This document shows positions 1 to 13,595 of a stretch of 64,000 nt of DNA, in pieces; position 1 is the first letter of the stretch, and each line of letters starts with the position of its first letter. Both the position numbers and the translations under genes were made by a program. The stretch covers positions 4,690,118-4,754,117 of the forward strand of contig VXAI01000038.1 in assembly GCA_013399305.1 (NCBI GenBank), written 5' to 3'. This stretch comes from Rostratula benghalensis. Taxonomy: Eukaryota; Chordata; Aves; Charadriiformes; Rostratulidae. Under the pieces are notes generated by a model. That model had not been told where the DNA came from and did not search any database. It saw only the letters and a program-made list of their open reading frames with translations.

Positions 1-925
<925 letters not shown>

Positions 926-3880
926 TGAAATGGGGATATATTTTTAGTATTGCCCCAGGAAGGCAGGCTTTCACTTCTGCCAGACAGAGCTTCAAAATGT
1001 AATTTCTTGTAGAAATGAGTGGAGTTGGGATTGTAATGATCTTGTTTGAGCGCTGCACAGCAGTGTATTTAGCCACCTCAGCAATGAATGCTGCCCTCTA
1101 GCTTGGAAAAGTGAATGACTTCTTTCTAAAGCATGCGCTCAGTTAAGCTTTACTGTGAGATGTTTTCTCAGCCAGGATGTAGAGTTAAATATGCCTAATC
1201 TGTTTCCAAAGGAACAAATCCAAAATGATGGCTATAACCAATATTCTACTCTAGTAAGAGCTGTATGGAACTGGAAATAAAACCTAAATTTAACCTACTT
1301 CCATAAATCTTTCAGAAGACCTGGATAAGAAATATTTGCTGCAGAAATGTTTAAAGCTTGAAATATTTGCATATTTTCAACATATAATAGCCCAGGATAT
1401 TGTTGTGTAAATGAGAAACTGCTCAGAAATAACACATCACTTAATTTTGAATCTGAAAATGGTTCCCTGGGGATGGAGAATGGAGGCAAAAAGTACATTT
1501 GCCAAGATACACACTTTTGGAAAAAGTATCCATTATGCTTAATGAAAATGGAGCACTTATCATAAAGCACTTGTCATTTTTCACTTGGACCATTTTGGAT
1601 GAGTTTCACACGGTGGCAAATCTGAGTTGAATGCTAAAATGTACTCAGTGTGAAATGTATAAACTTTCACACACATGCAAATTGAAAAGTTAAATAAAGT
1701 TACATTTTCTTTTTGAAGAAGCTTTTTGAATTTGTAATTCAGCATGGTACTCCAAGGGTGATAAAATCAAAATCAGAATTAGAAAAAAACCCCAAACCTC
1801 TAAATCAGAAAAAACCCAAGTGATTATTTGTGAAGTGGAAACTTAAGATTCATACAGCTCTAGTGGTTTAATTTCTTGTGTTTGTTTGGAACGTCTACAC
1901 TAACACAATGTGCCTGCAAACAGAAGAACATCTTGTTCATTTTTGCTGGAACAACAAAAACACGTTGATAGCATAAACCAGTTTGTTTTATAGGCTATAG
2001 TTTGTAGTTTTATAAGATGGAGGATTATAATTTCATGGCTCAGATCTCAACCATTCTTTTTTTTTTCTTCTTTTTAATTTGAGAGAAACATGAATGAAGG
2101 AAAATATAAAATGATTAAATTGATGTTATGCTGTGTTACTTTTTAGATTACCTTTTACCATTGTAAAGTTCGTGAAGATAAAGATAAAATCATTTTCTAC
2201 TGGTGATTTTTCAGCAATGTAAAAAAAAAGTTGCATGCTTTTATTTAATTTGTTATTTTTATTTTTAAAAATCACTTTGCCTTCAAACAACCAAAGCTAT
2301 TAACTAAGAAACTCTGTAGGTAATTTTATGAGACTAGATCTGCATTTACCTGAACTCTTACCTCTGATGTCAGTGGAAATTGGTGTTCATAGGTGTCAGA
2401 GTGTCACCACAAGCTGAGGTATATTTTTGTATACTGTTTCTCTTGTAGTACTTTCTATATATGTATTCATACAATAGATACCTCAGCTGTGTAACAGACT
2501 AGCCAAAGTGTAGTGGCAAGTTCCTAATCATGAACTAGAATTTGAAAGCACTAACTAGTGTACTAATCCAGTAAGCACAGTAAATTCATTCCTGTAACTG
2601 TTGCAGAAGTTCGCCACCCTCCAGGATTAGCACAAAGTATACTGGGAACAACTTTACTTACACGTTTTTACACTGAGCCTTTTGCTTAATATACCAGGCT
2701 GACATGGTTCATAGTCTCTGGCAGTTCTACCTTGGTACCCAGATACACTCTGATCTGATAATTAGGTTTGCAATCCCTTAAGCAAAAGACAATCAAACAG
2801 GATAGGATCAGAGAAGAGTAGTTACCAGAGAACGCTGTCCTGCTGCACACAGGCTGCTCTGAGGAGGAAGAAAGGAGCTGACAGCTGTTCTTGCTGTTTG
2901 ACCAGCAGCAAGAAAACATTCATATTTAATGGACCTGAATATTTTATCAATGAAAGTGGGCCAAACATTATATAATTATTTTCATGTACAAGAACCAGAA
3001 CTGGGTCTGAACTGCCGATGTGATTCAGATGCAGGATTCCATAAAACCCCAAGTATTTCAGAAATGTGACCAAAAAGAACACTCCGTCTCTAACCACGAT
3101 CCAACACTGAAGGACTAAGCTTATGAAGTATAAGTGATATTACTAGATTCCTCTTTTATCACTACATGGAATACTGTGAATTTGTTTGTGACTTCAGATA
3201 TTATGTAAGAAAAGATCAATGCCGTGAGTAATAAACCTCAAAACACAAGAATGAAAACGTCTTTACAGCTCTGTTACTGCATGCAGCATCGAAATTGTAA
3301 ACGAGGTGGGTGAATAGTTATTGGAACCACTGCTTGTAGCACAGTATCTTTATTTGTACATTACAGGCCAGCAAATCTGTAAGAGATGTCTTCATATTCC
3401 AACACCAATTTTTGTAGAATCCTCTTACAATTTTTCTGAACAGCAAAAGGTGATGAGGGGAGAAGTGCTGATTAGTCCTTCCATCCACAACTACTTGCAA
3501 AATCAAAGTAGAAGTTAATGCATACTCCCTTTATGCTCTTAAATTCTCCAGTATGGAGAGATACCAGCACAGGCACAGACATGGGCAGTCTCTCTATTTT
3601 TGCCCAGTGTTACTCAGAAGATAAAGGGAGCCTCCAAAACAGTACTGAAGCACAACAGAAATTGTTCTTCCATAACTGCTGTCTGCTGAATCCAATGACA
3701 TACCTTGGAGATTTGGTGACTCTGTAGGAGAATGTCCCTTTTTTCACATTTGCGTGAACACCATCAGGCTGGCTGCAGAGCTTCCCCAGATGAAACTGTG
3801 GCACTATCTTTCTTTAAATTTTGTATCATATTCATGTAATACGCCTTATGTGCTGGGTATGGGTTTGGTTTTGTTTTTTA

Positions 3881-4068
3881 GAATCGTAGAACAGTTTGGG
3901 TTCAAAGGGACCTTTAAAGGTCATCTAGTTCGATTAGGTCAGGTTGCTTAGAGCCCTGTCCAAGCTGACCTTGAATGTGTTCTGGGATTGGGGTATCTAC
4001 AGCCTCTGTGACTCTTGTTCCAGTGTTTCACAACCCTCGTTGTAAAAAAGTTTCTTCCTTATATCTAG
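3881..4068 (-). mobile_element. CR1 LINE 3' fragment, antisense
   Basis: Read on the minus strand, this is the 3' end of an avian CR1 element. It has the ATATAAGGAAGAAACTTTTT box, then an ACACTGGAACAAG segment, a segment about a leading/trailing product (CAAGGTCAGCTTGGACAGGG), CTAGATGACCTTTAAAGGTC, and a tail near 3881-3890 that is a decayed form of the ATTCTATG terminal repeat. It is 5'-truncated and non-coding, as most genomic CR1 copies are. Confidence 0.9.
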
Positions 4069-7000
4069 TATGACTCATCACAGAAGATTATAACTTCATA
4101 TACTCCTTCATTTTCAAAGTTTATTATCTGTGTTTGGACTAAGGAAAAGGAGGAGAAGGTATTTGGCCTATACCTTGATTTGCTTCTTGAATTCTGAGTC
4201 CTGAGTAATAAAACGATGGAGAAATTTAAAAGACAAAAAACTCAAGGAAGATTCAGACTCAGTTACCAGCAGATGGGGACATGCTTAATTTTCTTTGCAG
4301 TTATTTCAGGTTAAAATGGCCATGTGTATGATTGTTCCACGCTTGAAGCTTCTCAAGCTGCATTTAGCAGTTTATTCCTTTATTCTAACTCATCATCTTT
4401 TGCCTTTTTCAAGGCTAATTGTTTTCTCTTTAAACAGTTGTATTGTTGCTTACAGGTAAATCACTCACTCTCTTCTTACTCTAGACATCCTTTATTTCTT
4501 GGAAATACCATTCACATAATTTCCTCGACCCCCTTTTCAAGCCTATCATCTTATATTAAGTTATTTCTTCAAATGCCTTTATTATCCTTATAGTCCCAAT
4601 TTTTTGAATCTGTTCTGCATGGCATAATGCTGCAAGTGTATAGATAAGGATATGGAAACTGTGAGTGTTGTATTTCTGGTTGAAGATGTAATATGCGTCA
4701 TGAACTATGGTACTCCAATTCACTGTTAAGCATTTTTATTCTGTGGACTTTTGCATTTTAAATAGGAATGTTGATGATCGTCAACATCCTTTTGATCCTT
4801 TGTAGGCACGTTTAATGCTATCTTTTCCTTAGGCTTGGGGCACTAATCTAGTATATTGTCTGGGCTTCTTCCAGATGACTAATAAATATGTGAAAAAATG
4901 GGGTCAAATTCTGATATCTGCCTTCACAATATAGTTCAGCTGACTGTCTTCCTGTGGGTAATTGTACATATATCTGGGACATATCATCTCTTCAGTTTCA
5001 ATATAAAGTTTCAAAGGCTTTACTGACATCCGTGACTTTCATTTGTTAATTCTGTAATTACTTAAAAATGGTCTGGCAGGATTAGGTCTAGAAGCCTCTG
5101 TGAGGCTTTTTCTCTTCTAATTGTAATTTTGGTTTCTGTTTCCTTTTGGGATAGAAGAGGTAGGGGAAGGAAAATAAGCTGCTGTGGAATAACCCTTCAA
5201 GTTTTCTCCTTTATGAAGTCTGGCTTTTATCTTCAAGGAGGGGATTAGCCTAACCACGATCTCAGCATACAGCCTGATACAACCGCGCGTAATTTCTGAT
5301 GTAGACTCCCAGCCGTTTTAATATACTTAATTTCTGTTATTGCAGTTCAAATAATGAGCTTCTTGGTGCCATCTCAGTACTGATTTATACCCCACAAGTT
5401 TCTCCCAGAATCTGGCAGCTGTGGTGTTTTTGATGAATTTTTAAATTTTCTCTTACATTGTTGATTTCAATAATTTTACCTTGGATGTTTCCTTCTTGGA
5501 ACTGTGGCTTAGATGGGCTTGCTGATCACTGTGATGTGCCTGATGCGTATTCTAGTCTTTACGTTGTTCAGAATTTGCAGCCTGATCACCTCTCAGGCTC
5601 TGGATTCAGTATGTTTTCCCATGTTAGTAAATTCCCAGTCAACCTACTGCTTATTCTGTTGTTACATCTTTTGGATTCAATGCCTTTTTTCTGCAGTTGC
5701 TTGTCTAACTCATTGGATCCAGACTACTACATATATTAATTGACTTCTCTGGAGGTGTAAGTAAGGTGCTAATGCATTTCAATATTAATGATATCTGTGT
5801 ATTTGTTATTCTGGATAGATCAGAAAACTGCTATTACAACTATGTAGTAATTTAACGGAACCCAGTACTGTCACTCTAAAGACCACGGTAACTGTACTGG
5901 GCTGAATGAAAGGCTGGTTCTTCTTCCTCTGCACAGAAGTGCTTCTTGCTTCTTGCCAGCTGTTTTTTTTTTGTCAAGGGGCAGTTATAATGGAAGAGCA
6001 GCTGTGTGCCACCCTCTTCCAAAGCAACAGAGACTGTAAGTGTTAGGCAGCTGAGAAAGGATACTTGCTGTGAGTATTGATAAGATGTTAAGGGCTACGT
6101 ATCCATCTCTCGATGGAGCATGTTGTCAGTCTTCTGTTAGACATCAGTATGGTTTCCTTACCAGGATATTAGCTGGAAACAGGATGCGATACTTGCATTT
6201 TTTTCAACCCTTGTATCAAATCTTATAGAGGCATTACCATATAATGATTTGCTGCATCTTACCATCCATCTTTCTAATTCTTACATGCATGTTATTCAGG
6301 GTTTAAATTATTTCTGAATTATTTTATCTTTTTTTTTTCTTTAAAGTTAGATCATCTAGGTTTAGAACAGTTAATAATTGCAAATTAATATTTACTATAC
6401 AAAATTTCTTTGTTATATTTTTTCAAAGTAATTTGATTTGCCACTTCACAGAAGGAACATCAGGTTTTGCATATTGTAAACACCCCACTGAACGTGATCT
6501 TAGAATGTATAAAGTTGCAGTACTAATTGAAGCCTAGATTCTCTCAACCTAGCTCAAAGCACATAGCTATATACCTGAAGCACAGGCTATATACCTATAG
6601 GACATGATAATATAAAACTCTACCTCTAGTTTTGCAATCATGCTGTTGTTATTGTGAGCATTAATAAAGCAATTTCCCTCTGGAAAAGAGGGGGAAAATG
6701 TCAGCATATTATGCAACACTTCATAAAACTGTTTATACAGATTTATTCAGTCTTTTTTTTTTAATAAATGTGAACTGACATTGCTAACCTCTGCATATTT
6801 AGATAAGGGGTTTTTTTCTGAACACAAAGACTTTTTTAAAATGTACCGAGTGTATTTTTAAAACAATGAGTAATTCTACTCAGTAGTCTTTTTATTACGT
6901 AAAGTATTCAGTCAGCATGTCTGAAAGTCACCATGTGTTGCTGTTACATAGTGCCAAGTCACAAACCAGTGAAATTGTCAGACTCATGACATTTTTCTAT

Positions 7001-10000
7001 CAGAAATTTTGGTACCAAGTAGAGATCACGGAACTTTAATGTGGTAATGAGCTTAAACAGCATATTAATAGATTTGAATCACAAGAGAAATGTTCCCTTG
7101 AAGAATGAATGTAGGGTTTAGCAAGTTAAGAAGGTTTAAACAAGTACAGGTATCTTTGCAATTCACTGCCCTCCTAACCCGCTGTTGTTATATCCAAATT
7201 AGCACACAGTTACTAGAGGAGATGAGATGGCACGAAAGAACAAATAGAAGCTTAACCTGCCCTCAGCTGCACTTACTGTGGTAACTTTCTACCTTTCAAG
7301 TTGCCTCAGCTACTGAATTTTTTGACTACACTTTTTTGACCAAGGAAAAGAGTCTGACCAAGTTTAACTTGGGAAGTTGAATAGTTCTCCTCAGATCTTT
7401 CATTTTCAGAGGACTCCACTCATTATCAGAGTTTTAAGACAAACAAGACCATGCAAGTTTCACAAGTGATTGCACCTAATTATTTCCCTTATGCAATTGA
7501 GCAGGCTGAGTATGGATAGTTTCTGGCCATTGGTAATCTAAGAAGGACTTGGGACTCCCACAGCATCCTCCTCCAGGTGCCCATTTTCGGATTCATTGGC
7601 TCACATACGTGTGCTCTTTGAACATGAAGACAGAGACTGAGTATTGGCTGTTTCATTTAGCCAACAATACCAGCACACTTTGAAATGGCAGAGTCTGCTC
7701 AGGTATTGCTTTGTTACCTGCTGCTTCCCATGACAGCTTCCAAACTTCTTTTCACTGCTTTATTAGTGAGTAAGTGGAAGGGCCTCTGCAATTTTTTCAC
7801 CATCATATCCATAGATGTCTCTTTTGTAAAAGAAGGGTGGAATTAGATGGGGTGTGTTAAATTGAGCCAATGTGAATCCATTAATACATACCTGTGGCCC
7901 TTTGCAGGCCAACTTGTGCTAGCTTTCAGTGCACTACAAACAGACAACATTGTTCTCCCCAATTTTCGGACTAAGGTGTAAAGATGCATTAACAGCGCTG
8001 CAGATAATGTACCTGAGATAATGTACCTTGCTTTGAGGCAATGCTCATTAGATTAGGCTTGGCTAATGCCTTTATTTCCCCTCTGATTTGCTGCTGGCTT
8101 GCCTCTGGCCTTTTAGAACTGCACCTTATACCCTATGCGGTGGAGGGTGGAGGTACTTCTGGTATAAAACCTGAGTAAGCTGAACACTGTAAAAGCTCTT
8201 GGAAAAAAGAGGAATTTTAAAATGGCTCTAGGCACAGACTGAGTTAATAAACTGAACAGAATATTAAAACCTTATGGCAACATGAAGCTCTTAACATTTC
8301 AGTCTAAAATCTCATATCTTTCAGCGAAAGCATTAATCCTCTTCCTTTGCCCTCCAAGGAGAGTTTTCATTTTGTTGCATTACAGGTAAAAATGCACGAG
8401 GACTGATTCTTGATCAGGGTCAAAAGGTATTCCTGGTCTGAAGGACATGTAATAAAAATAGGCATGGATTGTAAAAGCTCAGCCTCTCTCCCAAATTTAC
8501 ATTCATGCATTATCAAGGAACAGCTTGCATATGAATCAACCAGTGATGTGCAGAGTGCTCAGCCAGCCTATTCGCATTTTGTTGAAAGCAGAGTTTTGGT
8601 AGGAGTGAAATTTGAGGAAGTTCCAGCGATAGCCTGCAGCCCGTTGCAGCAGTAGTCAGAAGGTGATTTATTTCTGTGACCTGTAGTGGTATTCCACATG
8701 ACATCTGAGTAAAGGTTAAGTCAGCTGCGTGAGGTTTTCTTTCTGCAGCTGCACTTCTTTGAATGCCATATTTAATTAATGTAAGAACAGTGCATGCACA
8801 GTCCATTTGTTTAAAGCACATTATCCCTTTTGCTTTGTAGTGCATCTACAAAGCTGCCATCCACCAGTGACTCTAAATTAAATATGCTTTTGGTTGCAAA
8901 AAAGAACCCAGTATTGCAGTTTATATCAGTGTTTCAGATTGTAGGGAAATAAGGCACAAAAAAGGCAAATTATATTGAATGAAGTAGAGGAAATGTGTGT
9001 AGCTACAGTCCAGAAAGCGTGTCTGGCTACTGAATTTGGTGAATTGATTTCCCAAAGCAGATCAGCTCTAAAGAGTTTGCCAAGATTTAATTGAATGGCC
9101 ATGAGTCAACCAATTTCTAGCTAAGAAAAATAAGTTGCAACTCTAATCATTATGTGCTAGGGGATGGAACCTAGGTGTGATCATGAATCTTGAGATCACT
9201 GGACTGTATACGCTAGGGTGGCACTAAGTAGTAAAAACATTATTATAATGTAGAAGATGACTGTCAAGCTATTTGCTTTATTTATAGTGTCTAAACCAAT
9301 CATCTGTTTGACTTCTTTTTGCGCATAGCAATGCATTCTTACGTCTTACATCATCTAGGTCTTTTGTGGGTTTTTTTTGTTTAGATTTTTAGGCTTTAGA
9401 AAGCTCAAGGATCTAAAGAAAATCCTGATTGAGTTTGCAGGGTTTCTCTGGATTTTCTGACCTCAAATTATGAGGCAATTTTACTGTCCTCTAACTGCGT
9501 GCTTTACAGCCTGACCCAAATCTTAGGTGTATAATGTGATCTGAGCCAATGCATGCTACCATGCTTTCATAAACAGTTACAGCAATGCTGGCAACAAATT
9601 CAATTTTGTACACGCAATGGAAATGCAATAAATGCAGTGTGTGTTACGTTTTTCTGGACACTGTTTCACACATGATGTTTTGAAATATAAGGCTTTTGTG
9701 CTTTCATAGAGCTTTATCGCAGCAGACTTGCTTATCATGTCAAAAATGTCTGTATAGCTTCAGGCAGGTGCCATTTAAAAATCATTAATTCTTTTTTCTT
9801 CCAGAGTTGACCTAGCAGCAGCTCATACAGGGCTATCTACCTCCCACACATTACATTGTGCAGTCAGTGAAATCCCCAGAGATCAGTGGTTCCTAAACAA
9901 TAGGTCAAACCTTGCTGATCAGGTGGGTAATCCGTAGTATATGTAAAGTGCACTTTGTACTTTTCACCTAATCTTGCCAGAGCTACTCTGCCCAGTCAGG

Positions 10001-10909
10001 AATGGGATGTTACTGGTTTTCCAAGCAAAACTCAGCTGCTAAGCAGTGGGAAACTATGCTATAGGTAATACTAAGATCTTAATCTCTTAGAAATTAAATT
10101 GTATGTCTAGGAATGTCCTGTTGGCCTTCATTGCATAAAGGATCTTTATTTCAGTGTTCAGCTCTTAAGAATGTCAGTTGACACAACCTATAAATGCTGA
10201 GACCTAATCTCAGGTGTTAATCTTTGTAATAGACTGTCTACTTCTGTTACTCCCTTGTGGTTTAGCTCATGATGTTTTTCTTTTGACTGATGGCAGCCCT
10301 ACTTAACAAAATGATCTTTCTTCTGAATTTACAATTATTTGGTTTCACAAGGTTTTTCCATCAGAAATTCTAGCCCTACTGCCTATTTATCCATGGTGTC
10401 TGAGCCATTCTGCCATAAAATGAGCCGTTGGTACCTGCGTATAATTAAAGGCTATATGTGAAAATGAACTGTATATAGGGAAGGAAAAGTGTCAATAATT
10501 ATATCTTTTCAGTTCACCAATATAAATTTCCCTCCAACTATAAAGCTGTGTTTGGCATAAGAGTAAAGCATAATCACCAACATGCTGGTTTATGTGATGT
10601 TATTGGTTTGAGATCTGCTCATCCTTGGAGGATTTCTAACATACTTAAGTGTGTGCATGTGTGTGGGAGTTGTAATTTCCTTGTATTTTACAGTTGCTAA
10701 TATATTGGTGTAAGAGGAATTCCTAAAAAAAAGCCATCATTTTGGAGTTTCTAGGTAGCAAGGAGAATACATAATGGTAACATTTCTATGCTTTCTTCTG
10801 TATTCCCTTTGTTTGAGGCCATCAAAAAGGACATGGCCTCTTTCAAGGCTCCAGAGTCAGCATTTCTTCCAGTTGACCTTGACCTATAAATGAATATCAT
10901 TTCCATCAT

Positions 10910-11230
10910 ATATTTTGTCATCCACCTTTAAGATTAATTTATTAAAGCCCACCCTCTTGCATGGTTGCTGAACTCTGATCATTTCTCCTCCACTTCTGCT
11001 TTCACCTTTTATTTCCATGGTTCTTACTGCTGCTTTTTCTTCATCTTCACATCCTCCCTTCCTTCCTTATCCCTGGGAATTTCTCCATTAAGTTTGAACT
11101 CTCCTGTTCACCATAAAGAGTCTAGTTCTATGGTTGAACAATCCTTCAGCACCAAGAGATCTTTTTAACCTTCTTCCACCTCCTTTTGAAACCACTTTTA
11201 CACTTACTTTTCCCCCAGGATAATTTTAAC
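10910..11230. repeat. pyrimidine-rich intronic stretch
   Basis: The + strand is strongly enriched in C and T here, with repeated CTTC, TTCC and CTCC words (for example CCTCCCTTCCTTCCTTATCC near 11052). It has no repeat period and no homology that I recognise. A decayed simple-sequence tract is the plainest reading. Confidence 0.4.
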
Positions 11231-11799
11231 AATTGTTTTCATATCATCATATCTTCCTTGGTCAAATGACCAGTTGGAAAAAACACATTTACATCACAAT
11301 GCTATGTTACCTTGAGGAGCAGAGCAAGGCAGTAATAGCACCTCTGAAGCCAGAATATACTCATGCTAAATGTTGGCTTAGAGGTCCTTATATCTTTTAA
11401 TTAGTTGTCCTATTATTACCCTAGAGTGCTTTAATTTTAAATGACAGATAATAGCTGCCTTATCTCTAAGGAAACTGGTCTTGATTTTATTAACTTACAG
11501 GACAGAAGAATAATTGGCACATATCATTGTCCAGAAATGTATTCAACAAAGGTATCTTTCATTGTTTTCTAATGTTTTTATCCTCAGAGACTTAAAATCA
11601 GGTCCTGACCACTTATGGTCATTAAAGATCCCATGGCACTTTTTTATAGCGTCGTCATCTCAACCCCAGGCATCTGGCCAAATACCAATTTAACTGTTCT
11701 GCTTACCTAACATTCCCCACCACCACTCACCCACCCCATAGTTTCAATTGGCTACAGCATTCTCCATTTCCTCAACTAAAATATAGTGTATTGTTCTGC

Positions 11800-11945
11800 A
11801 TTGTCAGTCACCACGTTTCTTCTCAGAGGTGATTGCGCTTCACGGGGAAGTGAAGTGGTTCTTCTTTCTAATGCTTGTAAAGCGCTTTGGGATCCTTTTG
11901 AATGGGTGGTGCTGTGTATGATAAATGTAGTTCGTTATCATTCTA
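11800..11945 (+). repeat. old retroposon 3' tail (CORE/Deu-SINE or L3/CR1-like)
   Basis: The segment around 11876-11930 reads TGTAAAGCGCTTTGGGATCC, then a spaced GGTGCTGTGTATGATAAATG, then TAGTTCGTTATCATT. It resembles the 3' end shared by several ancient amniote SINEs and L3/CR1-like LINEs: a GCGCTTTGGGATCC box, a GGTGCTATATAAATG box and an ATT-rich tail. The match is from memory of the consensus. The upstream boundary is a guess. Confidence 0.45.
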
Positions 11946-11982
11946 CCTCAGGCTTCACTTTGTTACAAAGGCATGTTCTATT

Positions 11983-12320
11983 TAGAGTTGGGCGAACCTG
12001 CTTGGTGGAAAGCACACTCGCAGCTCTCTCTAATCTGACAGGGAACCTTTTGTCAAAGGTTGAAAAGTATTCTTTCTGGTTTGGTTTTTTTGTTTGGGTT
12101 TTGTTTTTTTTTTCTTTTATTTCCACATTAATTTGTACCTCTGGATTGGAATTTTGGGAGTTCTTTGGATTGGGAATTCAAAATACCATAAAAAATGCAG
12201 GTTTTGTTATGGTCAACCCACTGTTCCAGGTGCAGGAGGGTCAAATTAGTTCCTGAGAAGCACCTGAACTTTGTGGTGCTTACTTGGCTTTTCTAACACT
12301 TGAAGGTTCGCCCATCGCTA
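11983..12320. mobile_element. possible short non-autonomous DNA transposon (338 bp, 17-bp terminal inverted repeats)
   Basis: The left end TAGAGTTGGGCGAACCT (11983-11999) and the reverse complement of the right end (12304-12320), TAGCGATGGGCGAACCT, match at 15 of 17 positions. The ends resemble hAT-like termini of the TAGRGATGGGCGAAC type. There is no transposase frame inside. Only a 3-bp ATT is repeated on both flanks, and no 8-bp hAT duplication is visible, so the family is uncertain and the copy is old or the call is wrong. Confidence 0.4.
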
Positions 12321-13577
12321 ATTTTTACTGTATTTTGCATTATTATATTTCTTCTGAAATATTCTTGGAATATTGAAAAATACTATGTTCCAACTCTGAT
12401 ATCAGTGCGATACGTGCAGAATAGGACACTTTGCCCTAGAAGACAGTTAAGAATATCGCTGAATGTTTTTCCTGCCCAGCCTCACTAATCTTAGTAACTT
12501 CTGCTAAGATTACCAGATAACTGCAGCAGTTGGCTGTGTTAAGAAATTTACAGAAATGAGAACAGAAGTGACAAAAGAATCAGAGCAAAAATCTAACTGA
12601 AGAAGTGATTTCATGTTGCTAAAACATGCCTGTATCTAACTCTAGTAGACTAAAATAACTTTTCATGTATTTTTGTTGCATAGAAAGTATATGAGTGTGC
12701 AAAGAACACTCAAATTTCTAGTATCATTTAAGGTCTGAAAAAAGTTGTTGGCACTAGAATCTTTCCAAAGACAGTATCTTAGAATGCACGATGTTGAGGT
12801 GAAAATAACCCAGGCTCATGGGTAGACCCATTGCATTAGTGGATATTATGCTGAACTTCCCCTGATGTCATTGGAACAAAATTTTCTATTCTTTTCTTAA
12901 TGCTGTGTGAAACTATGGAAAATGTAGTTTCCGAATGGCTTTGCACCCCTCTGGTAAGATACACCCCCTATTTGTTTTTAAACATTCTTGGGATCGATGA
13001 ATGCCAAGTGCCTATAATTGATGTTATTTTCAGGATACTGAAAGTATTATTAGTTGTCTGAGATCTTATAAGAAAATTGACAGCCAATTTTCTCTTACCC
13101 CAAAAATCACAGAATTTTCTAAATAACTGCACTCATTGTAAGGAAATGTTTGAAAGCTCTCTTCAGAAGTTTCACAGATCTATTAGAAAGCTTTTGCATA
13201 TGTTTGCTTTTGTTTGTATTACAATAGCAGAATACTCTTTTTGCCTTGGTTTTGTCTAACGCAGATTGGAACTGATTTGGTTGCCTTTCTGGTCTGAACG
13301 TAGTGTTTCCTCATCATGCTCAGTATCATGCTACAGAGTTCCTAAAGGAATTTTTTTTTGAGTTCCAGCTCAACTTTCCTATTATCCAATTCTTCTCAAA
13401 ACAGACTGATTTCACTAACACACTATGAAATTCTAAGATTTCATATGGCTTTGAGGGAAAGGAAGCAAAAATAGACTATTTTGGCTGCTTCACATTGAGT
13501 CATTACATTTAACCTAAAACGAAAATATAATGTAACTAGAGGGGTGCAAACTCACATAGATCGCGGAAAAATAAAGT

Positions 13578-13595
13578 AAAAAAAAAAAAAAAAAA
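13578..13595 (+). repeat. A-run (18 nt)
   Basis: A homopolymer of 18 A follows an AATAAAG. There is no recognisable gene body upstream, so it is treated as simple sequence and not as the tail of a processed pseudogene. Confidence 0.8.

Noticed and set aside
5987..6037. Exact 51-nt interval between CAG and GTAAGTG, considered as the chicken-type beta-2L cassette
   Set aside because: In phase 0 it reads Leu then a TAA stop, so it cannot encode the 17-residue insert.
9880..10070. CAGTGGTTCCTAAAC, resembling a hAT (MER5/Zaphod-like) transposon end
   Set aside because: No reverse-complement partner end is found nearby and only about 15 bp match.
11786..12256. 156-codon open frame, longest on the + strand of the intron
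   Set aside because: It lies across an old retroposon tail and the inverted-repeat element and includes a low-complexity F/V/L-rich run from T-rich DNA.
13538..13595. AATAAAG plus an 18-A run as the 3' end of a retrocopy
   Set aside because: The signal is only a few bases from the A-run, and the upstream sequence resembles no transcript.
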